64,000 nucleotides of DNA, from positions 31,096-95,095 of the forward strand of contig JAIRVP010000077.1 of the NCBI GenBank assembly GCA_031253835.1, written 5' to 3'. Positions within the stretch are counted from its first letter, which is position 1. Each line of letters starts with the position of its first letter. This stretch comes from Burkholderia sp. Lineage in GTDB: Bacteria; Pseudomonadota; Gammaproteobacteria; Burkholderiales; Burkholderiaceae. Below, in pieces: positions 8,790 to 17,516 of the stretch. A model generated the notes under the pieces. That model ran no database searches. It had not been told where the DNA came from and saw only the letters and a list, made by a program, of their open reading frames with translations. Both the position numbers and the translations under genes were made by a program.

Positions 8790-9338
8790 ATGACCGCAGC
8801 CGAACTGTCCGCCATGCTCCCTGCGATGCTCCCGCGTCTGTGGGCATTCGCGCTGCGTATCGCCGGTGATCGGCACGACGCCGAGGATCTCGTGCAGTGC
8901 GCGTGCGTTCGTGCGATCGAACGCGCGCACCAATTGCGACCGGGAACCGCGCCGCTCAGCTGGATGTTTTCGATCGTGCAGTCCACGTGGCTCAACGAGC
9001 TTCGCGCACGCAGCGTGCGCCGGCGCTCGGGCATGGACTGGGATGACGACCTTCTCGAAACCGTCTCCGATCCTGCCGCGCCGACGCTGGAGCAGCAGGC
9101 GCTGGATGCGCAGATCGTCAGGGCCGTGCAGCAATTGCCGGAAGCGCAGCGCGTGGTCATGCTGCTGGTCGGCGTGGAGGGGCTCAGCTACAGCGAGGCG
9201 GCCGAAGCGCTCGACGTACCCATCGGTACGATCATGAGCCGGCTGTCGCGCGCTCGCCAGACGATCGGCGCCCTGTTCAGCGATCGAAAGGAGCGACCTG
9301 TGAAAAGCACGGCGAACAGTGAAGATCAGGGGGCATGA
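8790..9338 (+). CDS. ECF RNA polymerase sigma factor
   Basis: 182 aa with the two-domain ECF layout. Region 2 (about 10-75) contains LRIAGDRHDAEDLVQ and the promoter-melting segment ending SWMFSIVQSTWLNELRAR. Region 4 (about 110-162) contains the helix-turn-helix GLSYSEAAEALDVPIGTIMSRLSRAR. A strong AAGGGAGGA ribosome site precedes the ATG. The stop codon overlaps the start of the anti-sigma gene (ATGA at 9335-9338), indicating translational coupling. The inducing signal and regulon are not evident from the neighbours. Confidence 0.93.
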   Translation: MTAAELSAMLPAMLPRLWAFALRIAGDRHDAEDLVQCACVRAIERAHQLRPGTAPLSWMFSIVQSTWLNELRARSVRRRSGMDWDDDLLETVSDPAAPTLEQQALDAQIVRAVQQLPEAQRVVMLLVGVEGLSYSEAAEALDVPIGTIMSRLSRARQTIGALFSDRKERPVKSTANSEDQGA

Positions 9339-10204
9339 AAATGGACGACATCCTGCTGATGGCATACGTGGATGGCGAACTCCCGTCGCACCAGCGCGAC
9401 GCGGTCGACAGGGCGATTGCCGCGTCGGCCGATATCGCCAGTCGGGTTGCGTTGTTCGAAGCATCGGTGTTGCCCTATCAGCGCGCGTTCCGCCATCAGG
9501 CGTGGCCGCCGGTGCCGCCGAGCCTGATACGCACGGTCGCCGAGATCGCGCACGTGCATGCCGCGCCTTCGGATCGCGCCGCACCGGTGCGCTCGCGCGC
9601 CCGCGCGATGGCGCCGTGGCTCGCCGTGGCCTTCGTCGCGGGGGCGTTCTGTTGCGGCGCCATCCTGCACTTCGCGCCGGGTGCGGTTCGAGGCGGCTTC
9701 CCGCCGCAGGGCGTGCCGGCGACTGCGCAGGCGACGTCCCCGTGGATCATGGCGGCCGTGAATTATCAGCGGCTCTATACACGCGACACGGTGGCGCTCG
9801 ATGCGTCGAATCCTGCCGTCGCCGCGCATACGGTGGAGAACATTCGCCGGGACGACGGGCTGCGGATACGGATTCCGGACCTGCGCGCGGCCGGGCTGGC
9901 ATTCAAGCGCATCCAGCGACTGAATTTCAACCGCAAGCCGCTGGTGCAGATCGTCTATCTGCCCGAAAAAGGCCAGCCCGTGGCGTTGTGCGCGATGAAG
10001 GACGACCGGCCCGACACCGTGCTCTCGCGGCAGCAGGTCGGCAGCATGGACGTCGTGACCTGGCGCCGCGGCCGGATCACCTATGCGCTGATCGGCACGC
10101 CCGGCGATGCGGACCTCGGCGCGATCGGCAAGCGGATCGCCGACAACGGGATGGACGCAGTGCTCGGCCAACTGCAGCATGCCGGCCTCGCGATCGCGAG
10201 CTGA
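9335..10204 (+). CDS. Membrane anti-sigma factor
   Basis: 289 aa. The N-terminal cytoplasmic part begins with the anti-sigma signature DDILLMAYVDGELP and lacks the HxxxCxxC zinc motif. One membrane helix lies at about 93-115 (APWLAVAFVAGAFCCGAIL), followed by a periplasmic domain of about 170 residues that probably senses the signal. The gene is translationally coupled to the ECF sigma gene at its ATGA overlap, so it is almost certainly the partner that holds the sigma factor at the membrane. Release would need proteolysis or conformational change; no protease gene is adjacent. Confidence 0.88.
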   Translation: MKMDDILLMAYVDGELPSHQRDAVDRAIAASADIASRVALFEASVLPYQRAFRHQAWPPVPPSLIRTVAEIAHVHAAPSDRAAPVRSRARAMAPWLAVAFVAGAFCCGAILHFAPGAVRGGFPPQGVPATAQATSPWIMAAVNYQRLYTRDTVALDASNPAVAAHTVENIRRDDGLRIRIPDLRAAGLAFKRIQRLNFNRKPLVQIVYLPEKGQPVALCAMKDDRPDTVLSRQQVGSMDVVTWRRGRITYALIGTPGDADLGAIGKRIADNGMDAVLGQLQHAGLAIAS

Positions 10205-10372
10205 CGGCCGGCTCGCGCATGTCGGTTGCAACGGATGCCGTCGACCGTCTGCGGCAAGGAAACCGCGTCGGCCAATCGGTACGCAATGGAATGGGACGAC
10301 CCGTTCAGGTGTTGTCTGCGAGTAGCACGTCATCGGGTTGACGTGCCGTCCCTGACTCCAGACCTCTTCCAG

Positions 10373-11674
10373 ATGAATTCTTCCGATTCGCTTCAGATTC
10401 CGGTTGTGTCGCACCGTCCGCTGACAGGCGGCGATCACCGCACGCTGGTGCTCGCCGCGCTGGGTGGCGCGCTCGAGTTCTACGATTTCGTGATCTACGT
10501 GTTTTTTGCGGCTGTCATCGGTCAGCTGTTCTTTCCGCCATCGATCCCCGACTGGCTGCGCCAGTTGCAGACGTTCGGCATTTTCGCGGCCGGCTATCTC
10601 GCGCGGCCGCTCGGCGGCGTGGTGATGGCGCATTTCGGCGATCTCGTCGGCCGCAAGCGCATGTTCACGATGAGCGTGATGCTGATGGCGTTGCCCACGT
10701 TGATGATGGGGCTGCTGCCGACCTATGAGTCGATCGGCATTGCCGCGCCCGTGCTGCTGTTGCTGTGCCGCCTGCTGCAGGGGGCGGCGGTGGGCGGCGA
10801 GGTGCCGGGCGCGTGGGTGTTCGTGGCCGAACACGTGCCGCCGCGCCATGTCGGCTATGCGTGCGGTCTGCTGACCGGCGGCCTGACGCTGGGCATCCTG
10901 CTCGGCTCGCTGATCGCGTCGGCGATCAACCACCACTATCCGCCGGACGCAATCGGTGCCTATGCGTGGCGGATGCCGTTCGTCGTCGGCGGCCTGTTCG
11001 GGCTCCTGTCCGCGTTTCTGCGCCGCTGGCTCCATGAAACGCCCGTGTTCGCCGAAATGAAGCGGAGCCGGTCGCTGACGCGCGACGTGCCGTTGAAAGC
11101 GGTGCTGCGCGATCACGGCCGCGCCGTGCTGGTGTCGATGCTGCTGACGTGGACGCTGACCGCGGCAATCGTCGTCGTGATCCTGATGACGCCGACGCTC
11201 GTGGCGAAGCGCTTTCATGTCGCGCCTGCGCTGGCGCTCCAGGCGAATTCGGCCGCCACGTTCTGCCTGACGATCGGGTGCGTCGTCGCGGGTTCGATAG
11301 CGGGGCGGATCGGCACCGGTCGCACGATCTTCGTCGGCTGCCTGCTGCTCGGCGCATCGTATTGGCTGATGGGCGAACAGCTCGCCGTCGATGCGTCGCG
11401 GCTGCTGCCGCTCTATGCGGTGTGCGGCTTCTTCGTCGGCGCGGTTGCGGCGATCCCGGTTGCGATGGTCCGCGCGTTTCCGCCGGCCGTGCGCTTTTCG
11501 GGCATCTCGCTCTCGTACAACGTCGCGTATGCGGTGTTCGGCGGCCTCACGCCGGTGCTCGTCGCGTGGATGCTGAAATCGAACGCGCACGCGCCGGAGC
11601 TGTACGTGGGCGTGCTGTGCGTCGCGGGTGCGCTGGCCGGTTTCGCGCTGCGCCCCGCGCGCGCTACACGTTGA
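10373..11674 (+). CDS. MFS transporter, metabolite:H+ symporter (MHS) family
   Basis: 433 aa from the ATG at 10373; an upstream in-frame start at 10226 would add 49 residues not typical of the family. Helix 1 carries GGALEFYDFVIYVFF and loop 2-3 the motif ARPLGGVVMAHFGDLVGRKR, both typical of the MHS (ProP/KgtP/ShiA) group, which import carboxylates, betaines or similar solutes with protons. Twelve membrane helices are predicted. The substrate is unresolved. The last 11 bases overlap the 3' end of the convergent PhzF-like gene. Confidence 0.87.
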   Translation: MNSSDSLQIPVVSHRPLTGGDHRTLVLAALGGALEFYDFVIYVFFAAVIGQLFFPPSIPDWLRQLQTFGIFAAGYLARPLGGVVMAHFGDLVGRKRMFTMSVMLMALPTLMMGLLPTYESIGIAAPVLLLLCRLLQGAAVGGEVPGAWVFVAEHVPPRHVGYACGLLTGGLTLGILLGSLIASAINHHYPPDAIGAYAWRMPFVVGGLFGLLSAFLRRWLHETPVFAEMKRSRSLTRDVPLKAVLRDHGRAVLVSMLLTWTLTAAIVVVILMTPTLVAKRFHVAPALALQANSAATFCLTIGCVVAGSIAGRIGTGRTIFVGCLLLGASYWLMGEQLAVDASRLLPLYAVCGFFVGAVAAIPVAMVRAFPPAVRFSGISLSYNVAYAVFGGLTPVLVAWMLKSNAHAPELYVGVLCVAGALAGFALRPARATR

Positions 11675-12524
11675 CGACGCCGCGCCCGAGTTCGACCACG
11701 CGACCGCCGACGCTGATCTTGCCGTCCGCACCGACCGACAAGCGCAGCAGGCAAGGCCGGCCGACGGCTTCGCCTTGCTCGACCTGATACGCGGCAGGCA
11801 GATCGCGTCCGGCGGCAAGCAACCAGCCGCCCAGGTTCGCACAGGCCGACCCGGTGCCCGGATCTTCCGACACGCCGCCGCCCTGCTTCACGAAGAAGTA
11901 GCGGGACACCACTTGCCCCGGGCGCTCGGTGTCGAACGCGAACACGTACGCGGTCCTGCGGCCGAGACTGCTTTGCGGCCAGATGTCGAGACGGGCGCTG
12001 TCGGGCCGCGCGCGCCGCACGGTGGCCGGATCCTTGAGCGCGACCAGCAGTTGATCGGCGCCCGTGTCGACCCACATCGGCGGCGCGAGCAGATCGTCCT
12101 CGGCGAGCCCCAGCAGTGCCGCCGTCTGCGCGCCGGACAATTCGCATGGCGCCGTCTTCGGCATGCCCGCGTGCGGCGCGACGAACGTCCACACGTCGTC
12201 ACGTGCATCGACGTTGACGACGCCGGCCTTGAATTCGAGCGACAGCGCGTCGCCCGTTTTCAGCAGACCGCGCACGACATGCGCGGTGCCGAGCGTCGGA
12301 TGGCCCGCAAAGGCCATTTCATGGCCCGGCGTGAAGATGCGTACGCGGGCGTGCGCACGCTCCGACGGCAGCACGAAGGTCGTTTCCGACAGGTTGAACT
12401 GCACGGCCAGCGCCTGCATGGTCGCGTCGTCCATGCCGCGCGCGTCTTCGAACACGCACAGCGGGTTGCCGCCGAACGTCGATTCGGCGAAGACATTCAG
12501 CAGGCGGAAGGCATACGGCGTCAT
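11664..12524 (-). CDS. PhzF family isomerase-like protein
   Basis: 286 aa. The start YAFRLLNVFAESTFGGNPLCVF, the catalytic-region glutamate within LSETTFV, GHPTLGTAHV and the C-terminal GTGSACANLGGWL are the conserved elements of the PhzF/diaminopimelate-epimerase-like superfamily. PhzF itself isomerises dihydro-3-hydroxyanthranilate in phenazine synthesis, but most homologues, including those like YddE, have unknown substrates and no phz genes are present here. The start at 12524 is chosen by homology of the first residues; an upstream extension to 12623 lacks family sequence. Confidence 0.87.
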   Translation of the reverse strand: MTPYAFRLLNVFAESTFGGNPLCVFEDARGMDDATMQALAVQFNLSETTFVLPSERAHARVRIFTPGHEMAFAGHPTLGTAHVVRGLLKTGDALSLEFKAGVVNVDARDDVWTFVAPHAGMPKTAPCELSGAQTAALLGLAEDDLLAPPMWVDTGADQLLVALKDPATVRRARPDSARLDIWPQSSLGRRTAYVFAFDTERPGQVVSRYFFVKQGGGVSEDPGTGSACANLGGWLLAAGRDLPAAYQVEQGEAVGRPCLLRLSVGADGKISVGGRVVELGRGVVNV

Positions 12525-12803
12525 TGGAATCTCGTGTGAGGGGGGCGATTGCCCGACTTCGGCGCAGGGTTGATCGGCGTGCTTGCGCCGGCGTGATCGA
12601 TGCATGGTGTTGCGATGCGGCATGCCATTGTGCCCGCAAGATGCGATGAAGGGGGCGGCATACCTGCGATCCGCTTTTCATGCATCATCAGGGTTCTCCG
12701 GTTCACCGGTTGTACGACCAGGACAACGACGCCGCGCCCGGGCAACACGTGTCGGGTTCCGTGTCGCCCGGCGCTTGCCGGTTCAGGCAGGCAGGAGGAA
12801 CAC

Positions 12804-13439
12804 ATGGATTCCGACAGCAGTGTAGGAACTCACGGCGGCGGGCAAGCCGCCCTGGACGCGATCGTGCGCGGCGTGGAAGGCTTCCGGATTTCCGCCGCAA
12901 CGGATTGGCCGACGGCGAAGCAATACCTCGCCGACAACGACGGCCAGTGGAAATTCTCCGCCGTGCTGGTCGCGATCGTCACGCGGCGCGAGCCGACGAT
13001 CCTGCTGACCAGGCGTTCGTCGGGGCTCAGCGAATACTCGTCGCAGGTGAGCTTTCCGGGCGGGCGTCCGGCGGCGTCCGACGCCGGCATCGGCGCGACG
13101 GCGCTGCGCGAAGCGTTCGAGGAAATCGGCCTCGCGCCCGGCGCGGTTCGCGTGGTCGGGTGCCTGCCGATTCACAAAACCCGCAAGCGCCATCACGCGA
13201 TCTTTCCCGTGATCGGCATCGTGCCGGAAACCGCCGCATGGGAGGCCGCGCCGGCCGAAGTCGAGGCGATCTTCGAGTTTCCGTTTTCCGCGCTGCTGAA
13301 TCCGGACCTGCCGCGACAGTACAGCGACGGCGAACGCGCGGGCGGCTGGTACTGGGCGGACCAGCCGCAGGACATCTGGGGCGTGACGGCGTTCATCCTG
13401 CACTCGCTGGCCGGTCTGGCGCTCGATGCCGCGCGGTGA
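12804..13439 (+). CDS. Nudix hydrolase, CoA-pyrophosphatase (NudL) type
   Basis: 211 aa with an AGGAGG site before the ATG at 12804. The Nudix box is present as ALREAFEEIGL, preceded by FPGGRPAASD. Its layout, with one extra residue between GG and RE, matches E. coli NudL, a coenzyme A diphosphatase. The upstream CoA signature (family form LLTxRSxxxRxxxGxxxFPGG) appears here as LLTRRSSGLSEYSSQVSFPGG split over two strands, with the conserved R and G both replaced by Ser. The catalytic glutamates are intact, so it should hydrolyse a nucleoside diphosphate derivative; CoA as substrate is likely but not certain. Confidence 0.85.
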   Translation: MDSDSSVGTHGGGQAALDAIVRGVEGFRISAATDWPTAKQYLADNDGQWKFSAVLVAIVTRREPTILLTRRSSGLSEYSSQVSFPGGRPAASDAGIGATALREAFEEIGLAPGAVRVVGCLPIHKTRKRHHAIFPVIGIVPETAAWEAAPAEVEAIFEFPFSALLNPDLPRQYSDGERAGGWYWADQPQDIWGVTAFILHSLAGLALDAAR

Positions 13440-13471
13440 ACGCGTGCGTCGCGGCCGGATTCTCGTAAGCG

Positions 13472-14443
13472 TCAATGCGACGACACGAACACCGCATCCT
13501 CGAACGCTTCCGGAATCGCGAAACTGTCGCGCATGCGCTGCGTTTCCTTCGCCGGCGTCAGGCCGAACAGGCGCTTGAATTCCCGGCTGAACTGCGACGG
13601 GCTCGCATAGCCGACCGCATAGCCGGCGGCTTCCGCCGTCAGGTCCTGGCGCACCATCAACAGCCGCGCCTGATGCAGGCGCGTCGACTTCAGGTACTGC
13701 ATCGGCGACACCTGCGTGATGGCCTTGAAGTGACTGTGAAAGCTCGGCACGCTCATGCCGGCTGCGCCGGCCAGGTGCGGCACGTCGAGCGGCTGCGCGT
13801 AGTCGGCGTGGATCACGCGCAGCGACCGGCCGATCCGGCCGAACTGCCCGCGCATCGCGAGCGCGCTGCGCATCGCGCTGCCCTGCGCGCCGGTGAGCAC
13901 GCGGAAATACAGCTCGCGCAACAGTGCCGGGCCGAGCACCGCGGCGTCGAGCGGACGGTGCATCGCCTCGACGAAACGCAGCACCGACGCGTGCATCGTT
14001 TCGTCCATCGGCGTCGACATCATGCTCTGCGGCGCCTGCACGGGTTCCGCGCTGCCTTCGCGGTCGATCTGCGCGGCGAGTTCGGCGGCCAGCGTGAAAT
14101 CGAGGTGCAGGTACAGCGCTAGCAGCGGGCGCTCGGGCGTGGCGTCGGTCTCCATGCTGAACGGGACGGGCACGGCGACGGCCAGGTAGTGGTGTTCGTC
14201 GTACAGATAGCGCTCGCCGCCGAAGTAGCCGCGCTTGGATCCCTGGCACACGATCACGATGCCCGGGTCGTACAGCACCGGCGTGCGCGACAGCGCGCGG
14301 TTCGAGCGCAGGATGCGCACGCTCGGCAGTGCGGTCAGGTTGTAGCCCTCGTCGGGCGCCAGCGTGCGCAGCAGCGTCACCAGGCGTTTCCGGTCGCGTG
14401 GCGACAGCGATGGCGGTCGGGCGAAGGTCGGGGCGGCGCTCAT
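13472..14443 (-). CDS. AraC family transcriptional regulator
   Basis: 323 aa from the ATG at 14443 (a TTG 12 bases upstream also lies in frame). The N-terminal two-thirds is the AraC_N cupin-like domain with CQGSKRGYFGGERYLYDEHHYL. The C-terminus has two helix-turn-helix motifs (LDVPHLAGAAGMSVPSFHSHFK and AAGYAVGYASPSQFSREFKRLFG). It is divergently arranged with the SDR gene at 14538, 94 bp apart. In this family such pairs usually mean that the regulator activates the oxidoreductase in response to an aldehyde or other electrophile; that inference is not proven by a visible operator. Confidence 0.92.
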   Translation of the reverse strand: MSAAPTFARPPSLSPRDRKRLVTLLRTLAPDEGYNLTALPSVRILRSNRALSRTPVLYDPGIVIVCQGSKRGYFGGERYLYDEHHYLAVAVPVPFSMETDATPERPLLALYLHLDFTLAAELAAQIDREGSAEPVQAPQSMMSTPMDETMHASVLRFVEAMHRPLDAAVLGPALLRELYFRVLTGAQGSAMRSALAMRGQFGRIGRSLRVIHADYAQPLDVPHLAGAAGMSVPSFHSHFKAITQVSPMQYLKSTRLHQARLLMVRQDLTAEAAGYAVGYASPSQFSREFKRLFGLTPAKETQRMRDSFAIPEAFEDAVFVSSH

Positions 14444-14537
14444 AGTTTTATGCAATAAATTCAGCGGAATCGGGCTTAATCGACGTCGATCGTCAGACTA
14501 GTATGCATGCTCCAGTCGACATACGGGAGAAGCACAC

Positions 14538-15371
14538 ATGGCATCCGGCAACATCATGCTCATCACGGGCGTCAGCAGCGGCTTCGGCCGTGCGCTGGCA
14601 CAGGAGGCGCTGGCGGCCGGTCACACGGTGGTCGGTACCGTGCGAAGCGCGCAGGCGGCGCGGGAATTCGAGGCGCTGTCAGCACAGGCGGCAGTCGCGC
14701 GCGTGCTCGACGTGACCGACTTCGACCGCATCGACGGCGTCGTCGCGGAGATCGAGGCGAACGTCGGGCCCGTCGGCGTGCTGGTGAACAACGCGGGCTA
14801 CGGGCACGAGGGGATCATGGAGGAAGCGCCGCTCGCGGAGATGCGCCGGCAGTTCGACGTGAACGTATTCGGCGCGGTGGCGATGATGAAGGCCGTCGTG
14901 CCGTTCATGCGTGAACGCCGGCGCGGCCGCATCCTGAACATCACGTCGATGGGCGGCCATATCACGATGCCGGGCATCGCTTACTACTGCGGCAGCAAGT
15001 TCGCGCTGGAAGGCATTTCCGAATCGCTCGGCAAGGAGCTCGCGCCGTTCGGCATCGCGGTGACGGCCGTGGCGCCGGGATCGTTCCGCACCGACTGGGC
15101 CGGCCGCTCGATGGCGCGCACGCCGCGCTCGATCGCCGACTACGACGCGCTGTTCGACCCGATCCGCCACGCGCGCGAGGAAAAGAGCGGCAAGCAGCCG
15201 GGCGATCCCGCGAAGGCCGCGCGGGCGATGCTCGCCGTCGTCGCAGCCGAACACCCGCCCGCGCACTTGCTGCTCGGCAGCGATGCGCTGCGGCTGGTGC
15301 GGAACAAGCTGTCGGCGCTGGACGACGAAATCCGCGCGTGGGAGGCCGTGACGGTCTCGACGGACGGCTGA
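14538..15371 (+). CDS. Short-chain dehydrogenase/reductase (SDR)
   Basis: 277 aa classical SDR. The nucleotide-binding motif TGVSSGFG is at about residues 10-17, NNAGYG near 90, catalytic Ser in the NITSMGG strand and the YCGSK catalytic Tyr-Lys pair at about 153-157. It uses NAD(P)H to interconvert an alcohol and a carbonyl. CGGGAGA precedes the ATG. It is divergent from the AraC regulator, which probably controls it. The substrate cannot be read from the sequence. Confidence 0.92.
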   Translation: MASGNIMLITGVSSGFGRALAQEALAAGHTVVGTVRSAQAAREFEALSAQAAVARVLDVTDFDRIDGVVAEIEANVGPVGVLVNNAGYGHEGIMEEAPLAEMRRQFDVNVFGAVAMMKAVVPFMRERRRGRILNITSMGGHITMPGIAYYCGSKFALEGISESLGKELAPFGIAVTAVAPGSFRTDWAGRSMARTPRSIADYDALFDPIRHAREEKSGKQPGDPAKAARAMLAVVAAEHPPAHLLLGSDALRLVRNKLSALDDEIRAWEAVTVSTDG

Positions 15372-15524
15372 CGCGCGCGGTGCGCGGCGCACCCGCGCCG
15401 TTCATTTCCTGTCGGTGGATGATCGGCGTGCGGGGCCAGCCATGGCATCGGGATTTCACAATAATGTCCGATAATGGCCCCCGGCCAGTGGGCCACGTTC
15501 ATTCACCTCACAGGAGTCATCGCG

Positions 15525-16361
15525 ATGCCATACGTCACCACGAAGGATCATGTCGAGATCTTTTACAAGGACTGGGGCCCGAAGGACGCGCAGCCCATCA
15601 TGTTCCACCATGGCTGGCCGTTGTCCGGCGACGACTGGGATGCGCAGATGCTCTTCTTCGTACAGAAGGGCTATCGCGTGATCGCGCACGACCGGCGCGG
15701 CCACGGCCGCTCGGCGCAGGTCTCGGACGGCCACGACATGGATCATTACGCCGCTGACGCGTTCGCGGTCGTCGAAGCGCTCGACCTGCGCAATGCGGTG
15801 CATATCGGTCACTCGACCGGCGGTGGGGAAGTCGCGCGCTATGTCGCGAAGCACGGCGAGCCGGCCGGTCGCGTCGCGAAGGCCGTGCTGGTCAGCGCAG
15901 TGCCGCCGCTGATGCTGAAAACCGAATCGAACCCCGAAGGCCTGCCGCTCGACGTGTTCGACGGCTTCCGGAAAGCGCTCGCCGACAATCGCGCACAGTT
16001 CTTCCTGGACGTGCCGAGCGGCCCGTTCTACGGGTTCAACCGGGAAGGCGCAACCGTGCACCAGGGTGTGATCCGCAACTGGTGGCGCCAGGGCATGGAA
16101 GGCAGCGCGAAGGCGCACTACGAAGGCATCAAGGCGTTCTCGGAAACGGACCAGACCGACGACCTGAAGTCGATCTCCGTGCCGACGCTCGTGCTGCATG
16201 GCGAAGACGACCAGATCGTGCCGATCGCGGATTCCGCGCTGAAGTCGGTCAAGCTGCTGAAGAACGGCACGCTGAAGACCTACCCGGGCTATTCGCACGG
16301 GATGCTGACGGTCAATGCGGACGTGCTGAACGCCGACCTGCTGGCGTTCGTGCAGGCGTAA
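15525..16361 (+). CDS. Alpha/beta hydrolase, non-heme chloroperoxidase/aryl esterase type
   Basis: 278 aa. The catalytic serine S97 lies in GHSTGGGEVARYVAKHG, the hallmark of cofactor-free haloperoxidases and related perhydrolases/aryl esterases. The catalytic Asp is in HGEDDQIVP and the His in YSHGM. The oxyanion-hole region is HHGWPLSGDDW. Members are esterases that also form peracids in the presence of acetate and peroxide. CAGGAG precedes the ATG at 15525. It is followed by a strong bidirectional hairpin and the convergent LysR gene. Confidence 0.92.
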   Translation: MPYVTTKDHVEIFYKDWGPKDAQPIMFHHGWPLSGDDWDAQMLFFVQKGYRVIAHDRRGHGRSAQVSDGHDMDHYAADAFAVVEALDLRNAVHIGHSTGGGEVARYVAKHGEPAGRVAKAVLVSAVPPLMLKTESNPEGLPLDVFDGFRKALADNRAQFFLDVPSGPFYGFNREGATVHQGVIRNWWRQGMEGSAKAHYEGIKAFSETDQTDDLKSISVPTLVLHGEDDQIVPIADSALKSVKLLKNGTLKTYPGYSHGMLTVNADVLNADLLAFVQA

Positions 16362-16397
16362 CGAGGTCGGGCGCATGCCTGCTTCGGCGGGCTGCGC

Positions 16398-16426
16398 CGC
16401 GGCAGGCGATCCGGCCGCCTGCCGCG
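16398..16426. terminator. Strong hairpin between convergent genes
   Basis: CGCGGCAGGCG (16398-16408) and CGCCTGCCGCG (16416-16426) form an 11-bp perfect stem with a 7-base loop, followed by TGTTTC. It is in the 69-bp gap between the convergent chloroperoxidase and LysR genes and ends a few bases before the LysR stop codon. A terminator for the rightward gene is the most likely role. Confidence 0.5.
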
Positions 16427-16430
16427 TGTT

Positions 16431-17351
16431 TCAGCCCATCCCGCTGAAGCGGACGCCCGGCTGCGCGAGGCGCGGCATCCGGCTGGCCAGGAACGCATGC
16501 AGCGCACGCACCTGCGCGGCCTTGCCGGAATCGTCGGGCCAGACGAGGTAATACGCGTCGCCGGTGCTGACGGCCGTCTTGAACGGCAGCACGAGCTGCT
16601 TCTCGTCGATCGCCTTCGCGCACAGCGCGAGGTCGCCGATCGAAATCCCGTGGCCGGCGATCGCCGCCGCCATCCCCTGTTCGAGCATGTCGAACACCTG
16701 CCCGCGCGTGATGTCGACGTCCAGGTCATGGCCGCTGCCGTTGAGCCAGCGGCGCCAGTCGCGCCGGTCGGGCGACGGGTGGATCAGCTCGCATGCGGCC
16801 GGGTTCGCACGCGCGAGCGTCGCGGTCGCGCGCGAACACACCGGAATCAGCCATTCGTCGAACAGCTTCACGCAGTGCGTGCTTTCGCCGAACCGGCCGG
16901 TGCCGAGCAGGATCGCGCAATCGTAGGATTCGCTGAAGAAATCGACGGTATCGACATCCATCCACACGCTCGCGATCTGCACTTCGAAGGCCGGCCGCGT
17001 GGCGCGAAAGGCGGCGAGCGCGTCGAGCAGCCAGCGCATCGTGAGCGTCGAAGGCGCCTTGAGCCGCAGCACGTCGCGCTGCGCCTGGAACAGCATGCAC
17101 GCTTCCTCGACCTGCCGGAAGCCGCGCCTCAGCCCTGACGCGAAGATCTGCGCCTCCGCCGTCACGGTCATCTTCGGCCCGCGCCGGACGAACAGCTTCC
17201 GGCCGAAGTAGGCCTCGAGCGTCTTCACGTGCTTGCTGACCGCGCTCTGCGTCAGGCTCAGTTCGTCGGCGGCCAGCGTAAACGAGCCGGTGCGCGCGGC
17301 GCTTTCGAATGCGCGCAGCGCATAGACGGGCGGGAGCGGTTTGGCTTTCAT
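16431..17351 (-). CDS. LysR family transcriptional regulator, GcvA-like
   Basis: 306 aa. The N-terminal winged helix-turn-helix is clear (SFTLAADELSLTQSAVSKHVK, then FGRKLFVRRG), followed by a type 2 periplasmic-binding-fold effector domain. Sequence style (LPPVYALRAFESAARTGSFT) is that of the GcvA group. It is divergent from the LysE-type exporter at 17517, with 165 bp between them containing a T-N11-A dyad, so it probably senses the exported metabolite and controls both genes. Confidence 0.92.
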   Translation of the reverse strand: MKAKPLPPVYALRAFESAARTGSFTLAADELSLTQSAVSKHVKTLEAYFGRKLFVRRGPKMTVTAEAQIFASGLRRGFRQVEEACMLFQAQRDVLRLKAPSTLTMRWLLDALAAFRATRPAFEVQIASVWMDVDTVDFFSESYDCAILLGTGRFGESTHCVKLFDEWLIPVCSRATATLARANPAACELIHPSPDRRDWRRWLNGSGHDLDVDITRGQVFDMLEQGMAAAIAGHGISIGDLALCAKAIDEKQLVLPFKTAVSTGDAYYLVWPDDSGKAAQVRALHAFLASRMPRLAQPGVRFSGMG

Positions 17352-17362
17352 GGGTTTCGAGT

Positions 17363-17377
17363 ATGAATAAAACTCAT
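17363..17377. promoter_or_regulatory. Candidate LysR binding site (T-N11-A dyad)
   Basis: ATGAATAAAACTCAT is an interrupted dyad (ATGA-N7-TCAT) that contains T-N11-A, the core LysR-type operator. It lies 12 bp upstream of the regulator start in the lysR/lysE divergent region, where an autoregulatory site is expected. Confidence 0.45.
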
Positions 17378-17516
17378 GTAATGCGGCAGGATTTTCCGTT
17401 TTTCAGCAGTGGACCGGACGCGCAATACTTCATGAAACGGCGAAATCCGGCGCGCTGGCCCTCCATGATGCCACCGAGGCCGGCCCGCTCATCAATCGAT
17501 AGAACAACTTTTTGTC

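Noticed and set aside
8720..8793. 23-codon frame overlapping the ECF sigma start
   Set aside because: It begins at an ATG without a ribosome site, and the strong AAGGGAGGA in its end is placed for the sigma gene; most likely chance.
10226..10372. N-terminal extension of the MHS transporter
   Set aside because: The added 49 residues have no similarity to family N-termini and helix 1 starts normally after the ATG at 10373.
11664..11674. 11-bp overlap of the convergent MHS transporter and PhzF-like genes
   Set aside because: Short 3'-3' overlaps are common in dense GC-rich genomes; both proteins have natural family C-termini, so no error or antisense mechanism needs to be assumed.
11664..12524. 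PhzF homologue as sign of phenazine biosynthesis
   Set aside because: No other phz genes are present, and most PhzF-family members have unrelated or unknown substrates.
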